A stretch of 64,000 bases of DNA from Pristionchus mayeri. Its lineage: Eukaryota; Nematoda; Chromadorea; Rhabditida; Neodiplogasteridae. Below the pieces are notes generated by a model. That model did no database searches and was not told the origin of the DNA. It saw only the letters and a program-made list of their open reading frames with translations. Positions within the stretch are counted from its first letter, which is position 1. Each line of letters begins with the position of its first letter. The stretch lies in the NCBI GenBank assembly GCA_036245805.1, contig BTRK01000005.1:34391469-34455468 (forward strand). The letters are read 5' to 3'. Below are positions 36,720 to 48,161 of this stretch, piece by piece. A program made the position numbers and the translations under genes.

Positions 36720-39700
36720 ATGCCCTCAGCTGACGAAGTAGCGCGAGCGGCGAAGACCAACCTGCAATCGTCCCTCTCGATTACACATAATGTGTGTCAA
36801 TGTTATTTTTATTATTTTACTATTGTGAGAATGGAATGCGTAGCAAGTGTATCAGCAGAACCGAACGGAACGTTAAAATAATAAGGTAGCTGCTACGCCC
36901 TCATTTTCTAAAATTCTTTAATTATCGATCGATCGTATTCGGTACAGTACTCCTCCCCTTTCAGCTGACTCTCAGCTCCTCTGCTCCTTCCGATTTCGTT
37001 CTCCATCGAATGAATGAAGTGCTGAGAGCTGTGATCGATGCCAACTTCGTGAGTCAATTATCGATTGAGTTATTGATTTTCAAGTGAGATATTGATTCTT
37101 TAAAGCCCGGTAGTCCCTTCTTTGGAAATTCGGAGCTTTGATGAGCCTCGTGAAACTAGAACTTGAATGCTTACTCTCAAGTTGCTAAAGTGAGGCTGTT
37201 ACATCTGTGTTTCACGAGGCTCTTAACTGCGCTGATTCCCCTCTGCGAGTAATGATTTTGAATCTCCCAATAAATACAATTTTACCTGCCAGATCTAACG
37301 AGAGAGATGTCGAAGCGATCGATTCGATTCGATATTACCATAATCCTCTCGATTTATTCCCCTCAGGACACTCCCTCGATGGACGCTCTGGGCGCGCTGT
37401 ACGCGGCGATTGGAGAAGCGCAACCGCACATGGTCAATAAGGCGCACGATGTGAGTGATTACGGTAGGAGGTGGGGTACGGTATTTGATAGGAGTACGGT
37501 AGCGAATAAGATTCGAACGATTACGGTAAGGAGGCGGCTACCGACACGGTCTCAATGCCTATATTTTTTATTATTAAGCATGGAACAGAAATACGACAGG
37601 ATTAAGCTGGTTGTTCAGTAGTTTCATTTGTAAGATACCGTAATCTCTACCGTAGTCATACCGTAATCTCCCTTCAGCTGGCCCTCGTGAATCTCTCGCG
37701 CACCTTCGCCGTTGTCATCGAAGAGGCCATCAAGATCAAAAGGAAACCAACCGGAAGCACCGGCAACAACAACAACACGAGTGGCAACGCCGCCGACGGC
37801 AGTGGATTCGGTGCCTGGTGAGTACTTTAAAAATGTCGATTTTCAACCCCTGGGCATAGGTGGGCGGGGGTTGAAGCTTAAAAGTGAATACCGATGAGGT
37901 CTAGGATCACAATCATAGTTGCCCACGCCGGCGGCGACCCCCATGACCCCCTATTCATGGTTTCGCACTGCTCCCCTCGATTTGTAGGGAGCAGTGCGAA
38001 ACCATGAATAGGGGGTCATGGTCTGAAAACACCTCGCCGCCAGTGTTGTGCAACTATGGTCGCAATTCGAAAAGGAGGGGGGTGTGAAAATGTATTCCCC
38101 GATTGGAGTGGAGCTCCAAACCGGTGGGGCCTTGAAGCTGGCTTCAATGGTGCTCATCTATGCCCCTGGGTGAATTTGTGTGTCAGCGGCTCTTCATCGC
38201 TCTACAACATCTTTTGTGTTGATTTGACCTCGAGATATGTCTTAAAATAATATAAAAATCAAGTCCTGTATTACAAGCGAACATGCTATTCTTTATTACT
38301 CCTTCTGGCCAGATATAGAAGGCCGTTCTCTGGCCCGTCAGAGAGAGAGCGAGAGAGCGTGCGGAATCGAGCGAGTAAGACTAATTCCGTCTCTTGATTG
38401 CAGGAAGGCCTCGAATGGATCCTACGGTAAACCGCCCGCGACCAATCTCAAAGCAGGTGAGAAGAACACTCTTTAAAGATCTTTCATTATCACAAACTCG
38501 TTTGTTTTTGTATAATCATGTAATCTCGTGTTTCCATTCGAAATCACTATCTTCTCCAAAAATGTGGCATGTAAAGCATGAAACTCATTCCGTTCGGTGC
38601 AAGATGGAATGTTTTTCTTTATTTGTTGCGGTGTCTCTCGATCAATCTGGAGAATGAGAGATTGTATGGAGAAGGGAGACGAGCAGTGTTCATCTATGTG
38701 GACTCGCCTGACTCCATAGTTGTTGTTTTTTTTGTTTCGGACATCATCAACAAACGATAATCACCGCCGGGAAAGTCTGACGGATAAGGGGAGACCGAAA
38801 CTACAACCCCACAAGTGGGTGTGGGAAAATGACGGATTGAGCAATAATCGCGCAATCTCTTCTTTTCTTCCTGTCTCTCGCCCTTTCCAGTCGGTGATAA
38901 AGCATGTGAAGCAGGGTGAGGCGTGAAGCGATGTCCTTAATGCTTCAACTTTTTTTTCACAACGAAAACGCAAATCAATTTCACTGACTCAACTTGCATT
39001 GATAAGGAGATGGTGAAACTTCGATTGTGCACTTTATAGAGTGCGTCTGGTTGAGCGATCGCTTGTCTAAAGTTCCTGCATTTTCTGGTTCTAACGGAGA
39101 GAGATATTTGGAAATAATGATCTGCTGCTCTCAGGTGGTGCGCAGCCTCTGAAGGGATTCGGGCCGCAGCTGTCGAAGACGACGGCGGCCAGTGGAGGTT
39201 AGTCGAGAGGGTGTAGAAGTAGTCCAGGAGTGACGCGATTTCGCCTAGTGCTCGAATGAACGTCAAAGACCAAAGAAATGCAATGTGACAATTGCGCTTC
39301 ACGTTTCGTTTAAGAGATCTGAGGGCAAGCCCTGATTGATTCATTCATATCTGGATTAATTTAGAAATACTATTTTTTTCAAACGATTACATGGAACAGG
39401 AAAGAGTTATGTAGAGTGCAGAGTGTAGAGAGTTAATGCCCACCTCTCTCAGCCAAGACTGCAGCAGCTGCAGCGCCGATCTCTGCTGCTGAGATGGCGC
39501 AGCGCAAGAAGAGAGAGGAGGAGAAGGACTACTCGCCTGAGGCCGTCAAGGGTACGGTATGGGATACGGTAGCCCTACGCTCGGTTAATACTGATAGAGG
39601 GTTACGGTAGCAGGGAATTAGTGTTGAGAGTGTGGTAATCATCTGAAGATCGATTTCAGGCCGCATCACGGTCTTCAAGATTCCAATTCCCGTGACCGAA

Positions 39701-41052
39701 CTTCAGCTGAGAGCACACTTCTCGCAGATTGGTGAGCTACTGTATCGATTGATGGAGTACGGTATCGATTTGGTATAGGTTGTTGCGTAATTGCCGGTGG
39801 AGATGTCTTAGTGGTCAGAGGTTTCTAGGTAGAATTATGATGTCGCAATCATCACCTCCACTCTCGCTCGTATAAGATTAGAATCCCACTCGAACCCTAG
39901 TGGAATCCTACTCTCCACCCTACTGGGATCTTGCCCAGTGCGCACACCCCAGTAGGTTCCTACTCCACACCCCAGTATAATACTACTATGGAAATGAGTA
40001 GGTTCCTACTGGGGAAACCATACCAGAGTACTAGCGAACGAGAGATCGTGTGGAATAGAGAGAGTGAGAACTGTTTCTCTCGCAGGCGAGATCCAGGAGG
40101 TGTCCTACCCCATTGAGAACGGGAAGCACAAGGGATTCGCCCTGATGAGGTTCAAGGTGAGTCCTAGTCTTTTTTTAACTAGCCACCTTTTGGAAATCAC
40201 ACCACATGCACGTTGTGTGGTTGGTGTACAGTAGCGTGGTGTGATTTCTCGGGGAGCGGACAAACACTAAACGAACAAAAGCACAACTCAACAGCGTTCG
40301 ATGAGGAGTTGGTCTAGCAACGTCGGAGTTGTTTCATTGTTACCCGTATGCGTTCCATTACCCTGGCATGAGCAAGTTTTGTTACCAGGCGATCTTGAGT
40401 TTCATTCCCAATTCACGGTATATGGATTTCCATGAACGATGAAACTCAAGATCGCCTGGTAACAGGACTTTCGCTTGCTTTGTCAAAAACTACACAATTC
40501 ATCTGTTCAGGACAATGCGACGGCGGACGAGGCGGTTGCCCGTCTGAATGGAGGGAATCTGGGCGGAGCGCAGCTGTCGATCGAGCGAGCCAGGTTTTGG
40601 TTCAAGAGGGATAAGAAGCCGGTCGCCGGTGCTTTTCGCGCAAATGCCGGCTCCGGCTCTGCTCCCGGTTCTGGCAAGCCGGCCAGAGAGGGCGATCAGT
40701 CTGGACACGTCGCCACCCCGACCTCTGCATCATCGGTGAGTGTACGGTAGTGTGATTGCGGAAGTTGATTGATAACTGACTTGATTGGTTTCTTCCAGTC
40801 GCACATGGGCACTGTGTTGCCGTACTTCAGCGTGCCCGTGCCGCAGAGTCGTCAGGAATCAGACCAGGTGAGAATATCGATCGAATTTATTACTGTAGCT
40901 ATCGATTACATGGTTGTGGTACCGTAATCCGGATAGTCAGCATATGTTAAAATATATTGAATGCGAATATTCGAAAATCAATATTCCAGGAGGCCGCCGA
41001 TTACGATGATGATGAGAGCACTGATTATGGCAGCGACCCCGGAATCATGTAG
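36720..41052 (+). CDS. RRM-family protein D (364 aa)
   Basis: Exons: 36720-36791, 36965-37048, 37367-37450, 37678-37817, 38404-38456, 39135-39197, 39453-39551, 39660-39731, 40086-40156, 40511-40735, 40799-40867 and 40990-41052 (TAG); phases agree and the total is 365 codons with stop. N-terminal module about 1-97 (S-S-L-S-I-T-H-N; R-M-N-E-V-L-R-A-V-I; L-Y-A-A-I-G-E-A; L-S-R-T-F-A-V-V-I-E-E-A). Asn/Gly linker, then D-Y-S-P-E-A-V-K and an RRM at about 198-275 (RNP2 I-T-V-F-K-I; RNP1 K-G-F-A-L-M-R-F; helix 2 region A-R-L-N-G-G-N-L-G-G). Gly/Ser tail, acidic C-terminus S-D-P-G-I-M. Closest to gene F. Intron 3 has TACGGTAG repeats after its donor and TACCGTAATC repeats before its acceptor. Confidence 0.8.
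37912..38060. mobile_element. Short foldback related to 12325-13389
   Basis: ATCATAGTTGCCCACGCCGG at the left and GCAACTATGGTCGCAA at the right. A perfect inner palindrome around GGGAGCAGTGCGAAACCATG flanks ATGAATAGGGGGTCATGGTC. It sits in intron 4 of gene D. Confidence 0.7.
40381..40463. repeat. Perfect 25-bp hairpin in intron of gene D
   Basis: GTTACCAGGCGATCTTGAGT plus TTCAT (40381-40405) is exactly reverse-complemented at 40439-40463, with a 33-nt loop. Confidence 0.85.
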
Positions 41053-41488
41053 ATTACGGTAGCCACGGCTACGGTAGTTAGTATCTCGATATCGATTGTA
41101 TCGATTATGTTGATTATTCTCTCATTCTGTTCTTGATGTTGACTTTTTTTTACAGTGAGTCTACCAGACTTTATTTTATTTATACTGCCTTGAGCATCTT
41201 ACTGAAAGTTGATAAATCGTTTTATTACGATGAATAATTGTGAGAGGTAAAATACGTTCATGACGTTTTCAACTATCTTCTTTAATTCATTTTCATATCT
41301 CGATTCTTCTTTCTAAAACAACCACTCATGCGTTATAATTTTGTACTGTTCAATTCAATGTATTTTCATTGCGCGCATTGGTTTATCACCAGTGTGATAT
41401 GGGCACTTGCGCAAGAACATCATGATCTTTTCGCTGGTGGATATCGATTCAATCGATTTTCGAATGTCTACCGTATCCCTCATTGCAG

Positions 41489-41503
41489 CTACCGTACTCC
41501 ACT
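41489..41503 (+). promoter_or_regulatory. Trans-splice acceptor and leader, gene F
   Basis: CATTGCAG ends at 41488. The 15-nt leader CTACCGTACTCCACT matches the 3' end of the gene C and gene D leaders, so the UTR end next to the ATG is conserved in three paralogs. Confidence 0.55.
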
Positions 41504-44500
41504 ATGCCCTCGGCAGACGAAGTGGCGCAATCGGCGAAGGCCAACGTGCGATCTTCCCTCTCGATCACACATAATGTGAGTGAAACCGAACATTAGCTGA
41601 AAATAACCAAGCTTGTAATCAAGTTGTAAAATATCATAGTAAGTGGGTTGCTGGCTCGCTGTTTCGCACTTGCAATAACTCTTTGTTACTGTGAGAACAG
41701 AAAGCGTAGCCCTTGGTATAGTGGAGAGATTTAATGCATTTGATTCTAAATATGCGCGGAACGCGGAGGAAAAAATTGTCCGCGTATATTTAGAATCAAA
41801 TCTACTAAATCTCGGCACCACACGAAGGACCTCCTGTTCTCACAGTATATAGGAGGTACCAATGCTGCTGCGCGATGATAGCAATCTAAATAAATTCTAC
41901 CCTGTTTGATCATTCTGGAGCGTGATTGAAAACATCTTTGCATATAAAATATAATAATAATAATAATTACTATTTTATATTGATCGATGGCCACGTCCTT
42001 TCATTTCAGCTGACTCTGAACTCCTCCGCCCCTTCTGACTTCATCCTCCATCGGATGAATGAAGTGCTGAGATCTGTGATCGATACCAACTTCGTGAGTC
42101 AATTATCTCTCGAAAAGTTAGGTCTTCTTCAATATTCCAGTCGTTGGCACTATAATTGTCAGAAAGTTTTCGTAATCGTATTTGAACTAAAAAGGCATTC
42201 AACTTCTAATTGCTCTCACTCTCAAGCCTGGCCAGTTGTACGCAGCGTGAAGCTAGAAAACGGTATGCCTGCTCTTCGCGCGCTCTTTTTGCTGCGTTCC
42301 TTGTTTTCTCGGCACTTTTTGTCCTTCCCTAACTAAGAAATTCCATCTATGCTCTTAGTGCTTAGTATCTGCTCGGCGATCGTTTTAAATATTTTTCTAC
42401 TATCGTTTTAACCATATTTGGGTGTGTCGTATAGCGATATTAACGTGCCTATTAAAACGCTGTCTCCGTTAGAACGTCAGATCCTGGAGACAAAGTGGCA
42501 CAAACTTGGGTGGTAGAATCCTTAGGGAAAACTTTTCCAGAAATTTTGACCTACCATTTGCATTTTTTATGAAAACCGTCATTTTTGATATTGACCCATT
42601 GTGTTATATACTATTCGAAAGAGCATCAAAAGTTATGCCAGAATCCAATTTGAAAGAAATTGATCAACATCTGTTCGGGAAACATGCAATTATGTGAGGA
42701 AAAACAGCTATTTGAAATTTCGATAGTTTAGGAGAGCATGTTCCTATCATTTCTGGTTTCTGAAAACGTTATCTTATATGTAAAATGTTATGAGGAATCC
42801 AGAAAAAAAATATGCCGAGGACGAGCGAGGTACCCCAAATAGAGGTTTTCTCGAAAAACTGAGGGTGTTCTGAAACGTGGGTTCGATTCCACTCGAGTGC
42901 AAACATTTGATTGGAACATGTTCTCCTAAACTATCGAAATTTCAAATAGCTGTTTTTCCTCAAATAATTGCATGTTTCTCGAACAGATGTTGATCAATTT
43001 CTTCGGAAAATTGGATTCTGACATAACTATTGATGCTCTTTCGAATGGTATGTAACACAAAGGGTCAATATAAAAAATTACTGTTTTTGTAAAATATGCA
43101 AATAGTAGGTCAAAATTTCTGGAAAAGTTTTCTTTGGCCCTAAGGACTCTACCACCAAAGTTTGAACTCCTAGCGATAAGTTTGAATCATTGTGAAACCC
43201 TATGCTCCGATCTTACGGAGACAGCGTTTAAACATTCTCCCCCTCAGGATGCTTCCTCGATGGACGCGCTGGGCGCGCTGTACACGGCGATTGGAGATGC
43301 GACGCCTCACATGGTCGCCAACGCGCACGATGTGAGTGGATACGGTATGGAGAGGATATGCGGTAGGGAATACTGTAGCGAGTGAGAGTTGATTGACTAC
43401 TGATTTGGCCTCAATTGGCCTCATTTTTTTCAGGTTGCGGTAGAGAGTTATTACCGACTTTCGATTCCATCTTTAGATCTTATTTGTTTTTGTAAACACA
43501 TCAAATGCAGAATTAATTGAAGCCTTGGTTTCGCTAGAGAGGTTGTAGTCTTCGTGGAACTTAAATGCTCTTTGCAAATATTCTGTGCCAAAGAGGGGGG
43601 AGATAGAAGTGCGGGAGAGCGCGGTTGATCCTTCAGCGGAAGTAGACATGATCTGTGAATATTGATCTTTGATCCTTAAATTAATTTGATAGTATCTTGA
43701 GATCTCGAGCTTTTGATTTTGCCATTATTTTAACTTGAATATACTGAAAAAATTGAACCCTTGACAAAGCCGGGGTAGTTGTAGTTGTCGTGAAACACAA
43801 TTTTGGATTGATGTATTTTTGCACGAGCTTTAACGGGCGCTTTTTTTCTGCGAAATCTGTTTATGGCGTTAGTGACCAAGTAGATGTTGAGCTGTCGGAT
43901 CGCTGATTCAGAATCTACCGTAAACCATAATACCGTAATCTCTCTTCTCAGCTGGCCCTCGTGAATCTCTCGCGCACCTTCGCCGTCGTCATCGACGAGG
44001 CCATCAAGATCAAAGGGAAGCCGACCAGAAGTAGCGGCGGCACTTCCGGTGGTGCCTGGGGTAACGCCGCCCATGGCAGTGGAATCGATGCATGGTGAGT
44101 GCAAAGCTCTGGGTGAATTTATGTGACATCGGCGCTTCATCTTTCCACTTTTCTCATGGTTTTGATTAACACCGCGCAACCACTGGAAAAAAATATAAAA
44201 ATGCTGTTTTTGCAATGTGCAGATGTTAGGGTTATATTAATACATGGAAATTAAGTTGTGCGCTCAGACAGAGCGAAAGAGCGAGAGGAATAGAAATAGA
44301 CAAGGTAGGATGAGAACTGTTTCGTAATGCCGCCTTTGATATATCAAAGGGCGCATGACGAGATAGTTCTCATCCGACCTACTGCCAGACAGTGAGACTA
44401 ATCAAATCCGCCAACAATGAACCCGAGAGACAGAGCGAGAGAGTATGTGGATTGGAGAGAATCAGACTACCCCGTTCTATCGATTCCAGGCAGGCCTGGA

Positions 44501-47500
44501 ATGGCAACTGCGGCCGACCTTTCGCGACCAGTCAGACTACAGGTGAGGCCACAGATGAAAAACCCATGGTCGGATCTACCATAGGATCTATTCTATGGTG
44601 GATCCTAAGGTATGGGGTTCGAATCCCAACCTCTACAGAAAGATAATGCCTTTTCATCTGTGGATGAGACAAACACTCAAAAAAGTTACCCTCCTCACCC
44701 TCATTTTTGTATTTTAAAATTGGTTAAATCGAGCAGTGAGCAAATCTCGCTTAACTTATTTGAATCGTGAAATTTTAGTATTTTTCCGGTGAGGGATAAG
44801 AGGAGACTCACTTCCTGAGAAATGTCTGACTGATAAGTAAGAAGCGAAACTGAAAACCTACAAGCGGACGGGTTTTTCAAATGGTCTCGCGCCCTTTTCT
44901 ACCCCCGCTCTCCAGTCGGTGACAGAGCATGGGAAGGGCATGAGACCATGACGTCTTCAAGTCGTGTTGTTTATGTATATTTTTAGAGCTAGAAAGGATA
45001 ACAATATTGTTTGCGTCGAGACAACTTAGGTTGATGAGGAGAAGGTGAAACTCAAACTGTGCAAGTGTGTTCGATCATTCATGGACTGAGTGATAGTAAA
45101 TTACTTTCCAAAGTTCTCACGCGTTCATGTGCTCACCATTGACCGTGAGGGATTATTGGAACTGTGGAGTGCTCCGGGATTCGGGGTTCGTCTTCGAGGG
45201 TTGGGGTGGAGATTAGTCGAGACGATATTTATGTAGCACGGGAGTGGCGCTATTCCAAGGGTGCTTTAACTGGTATAGCTTTCAATGGGAAATACGCTAT
45301 TGATGCAGTACCAGGTTCATCAGTGTGCTTTTTCGGTAGTTTTCCAAATGTGATACTTGCGTTTACTTTTCGTATAATCCCTCATAGAGGACAGCTTGAG
45401 TGATCGTGGTCAACTTCTTGGTTTAATTTTATCTAGCTTCTATCTCTTTAAGAGAGACTTTTCGACTCAGTGAACATATGCTTGGCAAAGTGAAAACAAT
45501 CGAAATCGCCCTAAATATGCACACGTGTAGTACTCAATGAGAATAGCTCACACACCACTTATGGAGTGATCTAGGTCACAGTTAATAAGGATTAAGCACG
45601 TTACCGTAATCAGACGAAGTTTCGATTTTTCTATTGATCTGATCGGCACATATATCAAAAGATGCACCGTTGCCTGCTCACCAATCTTCCAAGGTTTCAT
45701 CCTAAATGAATTTAAGACCTTCGAAAAAAATCGAAAAATCTAATATTTTTTCCTATTTTGAATTGTATCTTTTTCTGGTGGGTGGGTAGCGAGGTTTTTT
45801 ATTCCTTTATTTTGTAGGTCCGTCTACTGACTGTCCATACTGAACAAACAAACACAATTAAAAAATAGGTTTTTGAGAAAAAGACAACAATTGGTCAACA
45901 ATTTGAAATAAAATCAGTTCGTAATACGGAAAAGCTACCGTACAAAATTTTCGAAATCAATGAAAGCGGGGATCTGAAGGGGTGTTCTGAATCGCCCCTG
46001 CGGCGCAACACGATTGCAAGTGAAATTTGGGTTCCCAGTGCTTTAAGTGAGACATGCGCCCAATCGAAGTTTTTGAGTACGGTAGCTTTTCAGTATTACG
46101 AACTGATTTTATTTCAAATTGTTGACCAATTTTTGACTTTTTCTCAAAAACCTATTTTTTGATTTTGATTGTATGTTCAGCATGGACAGTCAGTAGACGG
46201 ACCTGCAAAATAAAGGAATAAAAAACCTCGCTACCCACCCACCAGAAAAAGATACAATTTAAAATAGGAAAAAATATTCGATTTTTCGAATTTTCTTGAT
46301 GGTCTTAAATTCAATAAGGATGAATCCTTGGAAGATTGATGAGCAGGCAACGGCGCATCTTTTGATATATGTGCCGCTCAGATCAATAGAAAAATCGAAA
46401 CTTCGTCTGATTACGGTAAATCCTTATTAACTGTGACCTAGATTACTCCATAAGTGGTGGGTGAGCTAGTCTCTTTGAGAACTACACGTGGACACATTTA
46501 GGGCGATTTCGATTTTTTGCACTTTGCCAAGGCTCTTCACAAATATGTTCACTGACTCAAAAAGTCTCTCTTAATCTCTTCTCTCCCAAGGAGTATGTAC
46601 AGAATAGAGAAAGGAAGTCTATCATTATCCCTCTCTTTCTCTCATTCTGAGACTCACGGTCAAATTTTCAGCAGTTGCTCCGATCTCGGATGCCGAGCGC
46701 GCGCGTCGCAGAGCGAAGGATGCGAAGAAGGACTACTCGCCTGAGGCCATCGAGGGTACGGTAGGGTTACGGTATTAGAGTACTGTAGCTCGTTTTATGG
46801 GATGATCTTTAGGCGAGTTGGGTAGGAAGGGTTACGGCAGCACTTGGCTGTAAAGCCGGGCGCCATTATGTTGCATGAGCACCTAGGAGATTACCTAGGG
46901 GATTACGGTACTCGATGGCTACGGTAGCATGAAAATCCTGCCGAGACCACTGTAGGCGATCATGGATCGATTTCAGGCCGCATTACGATCTTCAAGATTC
47001 CATTCGCCGTGACCGAGCTGCAGCTGAGAGGACACTTCACGGAGATCGGTGGGTTACTGTAGCGATTAGCGGAGTACGGTATCTAATGAGGAGGAATACG
47101 GTAGACTTCAATGGGTGGGCTGCGGTATCAAATAGTTGAGAGTTGGTGCGCTTTTTACCATACATCGTAGTTGTCATCACAAAGAGATTTCGTTATTGGA
47201 TTGGTGATTTGTCGTTGCATAGTCGGTAGATTAGAACCAGAAGCTAGACTGTTTGAGGAATTTTATCCTTTCTTTCAACAAAATCATTACCACTCCTTTG
47301 AATATAAGCTTTTCTATGATAGTCGCGTATTTAACGGCGAGAGAGCGTGTGATATTGAGAGGGTGATAGTCCGTTCTCTTGTAGACGAGATCATCGACCT
47401 CTCCTACCCCACCGAGCACGGCAAGCACAAGGGATTCGCCCTGATGAAGTTCAAGGTCAGGCTTAGTCGATTTTTGAACAGGCGACCTTTCGGAAATCGC

Positions 47501-48161
47501 ACCACAATATTCACGTTTTGTTGTTGGGGTCCGGTAGCGTGGTGTGATCTCAAATGTCGTCTGTTCAAAATCGACAGTGTTCAGGACAACAAGACGGCGG
47601 ATGATGTCGTTGCCCATCTGCACGGCTCCAGCCTGGGCGGAGCGCAGCTGTCGGTCGAGCGAGCCAGGCACTGGTTCAAGCAGGATATGGCGCCGGTCTT
47701 CGGCACCGGACGTGCAAATGCCGGCTCCAGCTCTGGTCCCGGTTCTGGTCCCGGCTCTGTCAAACCGACCAGTGAGGGCGATCAGTCTGGACACCCCTCC
47801 AGACACGCCTCTGCTTCATCGGTGAGTGTACGGTAGGGGTACAGTAACAGCATGACTACGGTAGTTCGTTGATCAGTAACTGTCTGTTCTAGTCGCTCGC
47901 GGATACTGTGTCGACGGAGTACAGTGTGCCTGCGCCGGAGAGTTACCAGGGATCAGGAGAGGTGAGAATCTCGATCGATCGATTACTGTAGTCAAAATAT
48001 AAATATCCCGTAGTCAATGTGGATACCGTAACCCGGCCAATTTTGAACCTTATCCAATTTGTGTCACATTTTTTACCGTATCCCAATCAATAATTCAGGA
48101 TGCCGCTGATGACGAGGAGGAGGACAGCAGCGATGAGGGCAGCGACCCCGGAATCATGTAG
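41504..48161 (+). CDS. RRM-family protein F (343 aa)
   Basis: Exons: 41504-41575, 42010-42093, 43248-43331, 43952-44094, 44490-44542, 46672-46755, 46977-47048, 47385-47455, 47585-47821, 47893-47961 and 48099-48161 (TAG). N-terminal module about 1-97 (M-P-S-A-D-E-V-A-Q-S-A; R-M-N-E-V-L-R-S-V-I-D-T-N-F; L-S-R-T-F-A-V-V-I-D-E-A). Short Gly/Ser/Trp linker, then an Arg-rich exon ending D-Y-S-P-E-A-I-E. RRM about 173-250 (RNP2 I-T-I-F-K-I; RNP1 K-G-F-A-L-M-K-F). Ser/Gly/Pro tail, acidic end S-D-P-G-I-M. AATAAA at 48347-48352. Introns 2 and 5 contain large foldbacks (42455-43229, 45449-46572). It lies 450 bp after its closest paralog, gene D, in the same orientation. Confidence 0.8.
41689..41848. 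mobile_element. MITE in intron 1 of gene F
   Basis: TACTGTGAGAACAG at the left is mirrored by CTGTTCTCACAGTA at the right. A stronger inner inverted pair is TTTGATTCTAAATAT with ATATTTAGAATCAAA. No ORF. Confidence 0.7.
42455..43229. mobile_element. Foldback element ending 18 bp before an exon
   Basis: AAACGCTGTCTCCGT at the left is matched by ACGGAGACAGCGTTT at the right. Arms of about 0.3 kb are largely complementary (GCTATTTGAAATTTCGATAG and mirror). The unpaired centre holds GTGGGTTCGATTCCAC. It lies in intron 2 of gene F. Confidence 0.8.
44304..44381. mobile_element. Small palindromic MITE (copy 3)
   Basis: GGTAGGATGAGAACT and its mirror AGTTCTCATCCGACCTA around TTTGATATATCAAAG. Same family as 25544-25629. 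In intron 4 of gene F. Confidence 0.75.
44545..44660. repeat. Hairpin with tRNA T-arm-like sequence
   Basis: CCACAGATGAAAA and TTTTCATCTGTGG form outer arms. Inside are ACCATAGGATC/GATCCTA-type arms and TGGGGTTCGAATCCCA, which looks like a tRNA T arm (B box). No complete tRNA fold was found. Confidence 0.5.
45449..46572. mobile_element. 1.1-kb foldback in intron 5 of gene F
   Basis: The ends TAAGAGAGACTTTT and AAAAGTCTCTCTTA start arms of about 0.5 kb that mirror one another (for example GTAGCGAGGTTTTTTATTCC and its complement). The centre is at about 46000. No ORF. Confidence 0.85.

Noticed and set aside
38891..38915. Extra exon in gene D after CCTTTCCAG
   Set aside because: Its only GT donor breaks the downstream phase. 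A similar non-coding block exists in gene F intron 5 (about 44915), so it is conserved intron sequence.
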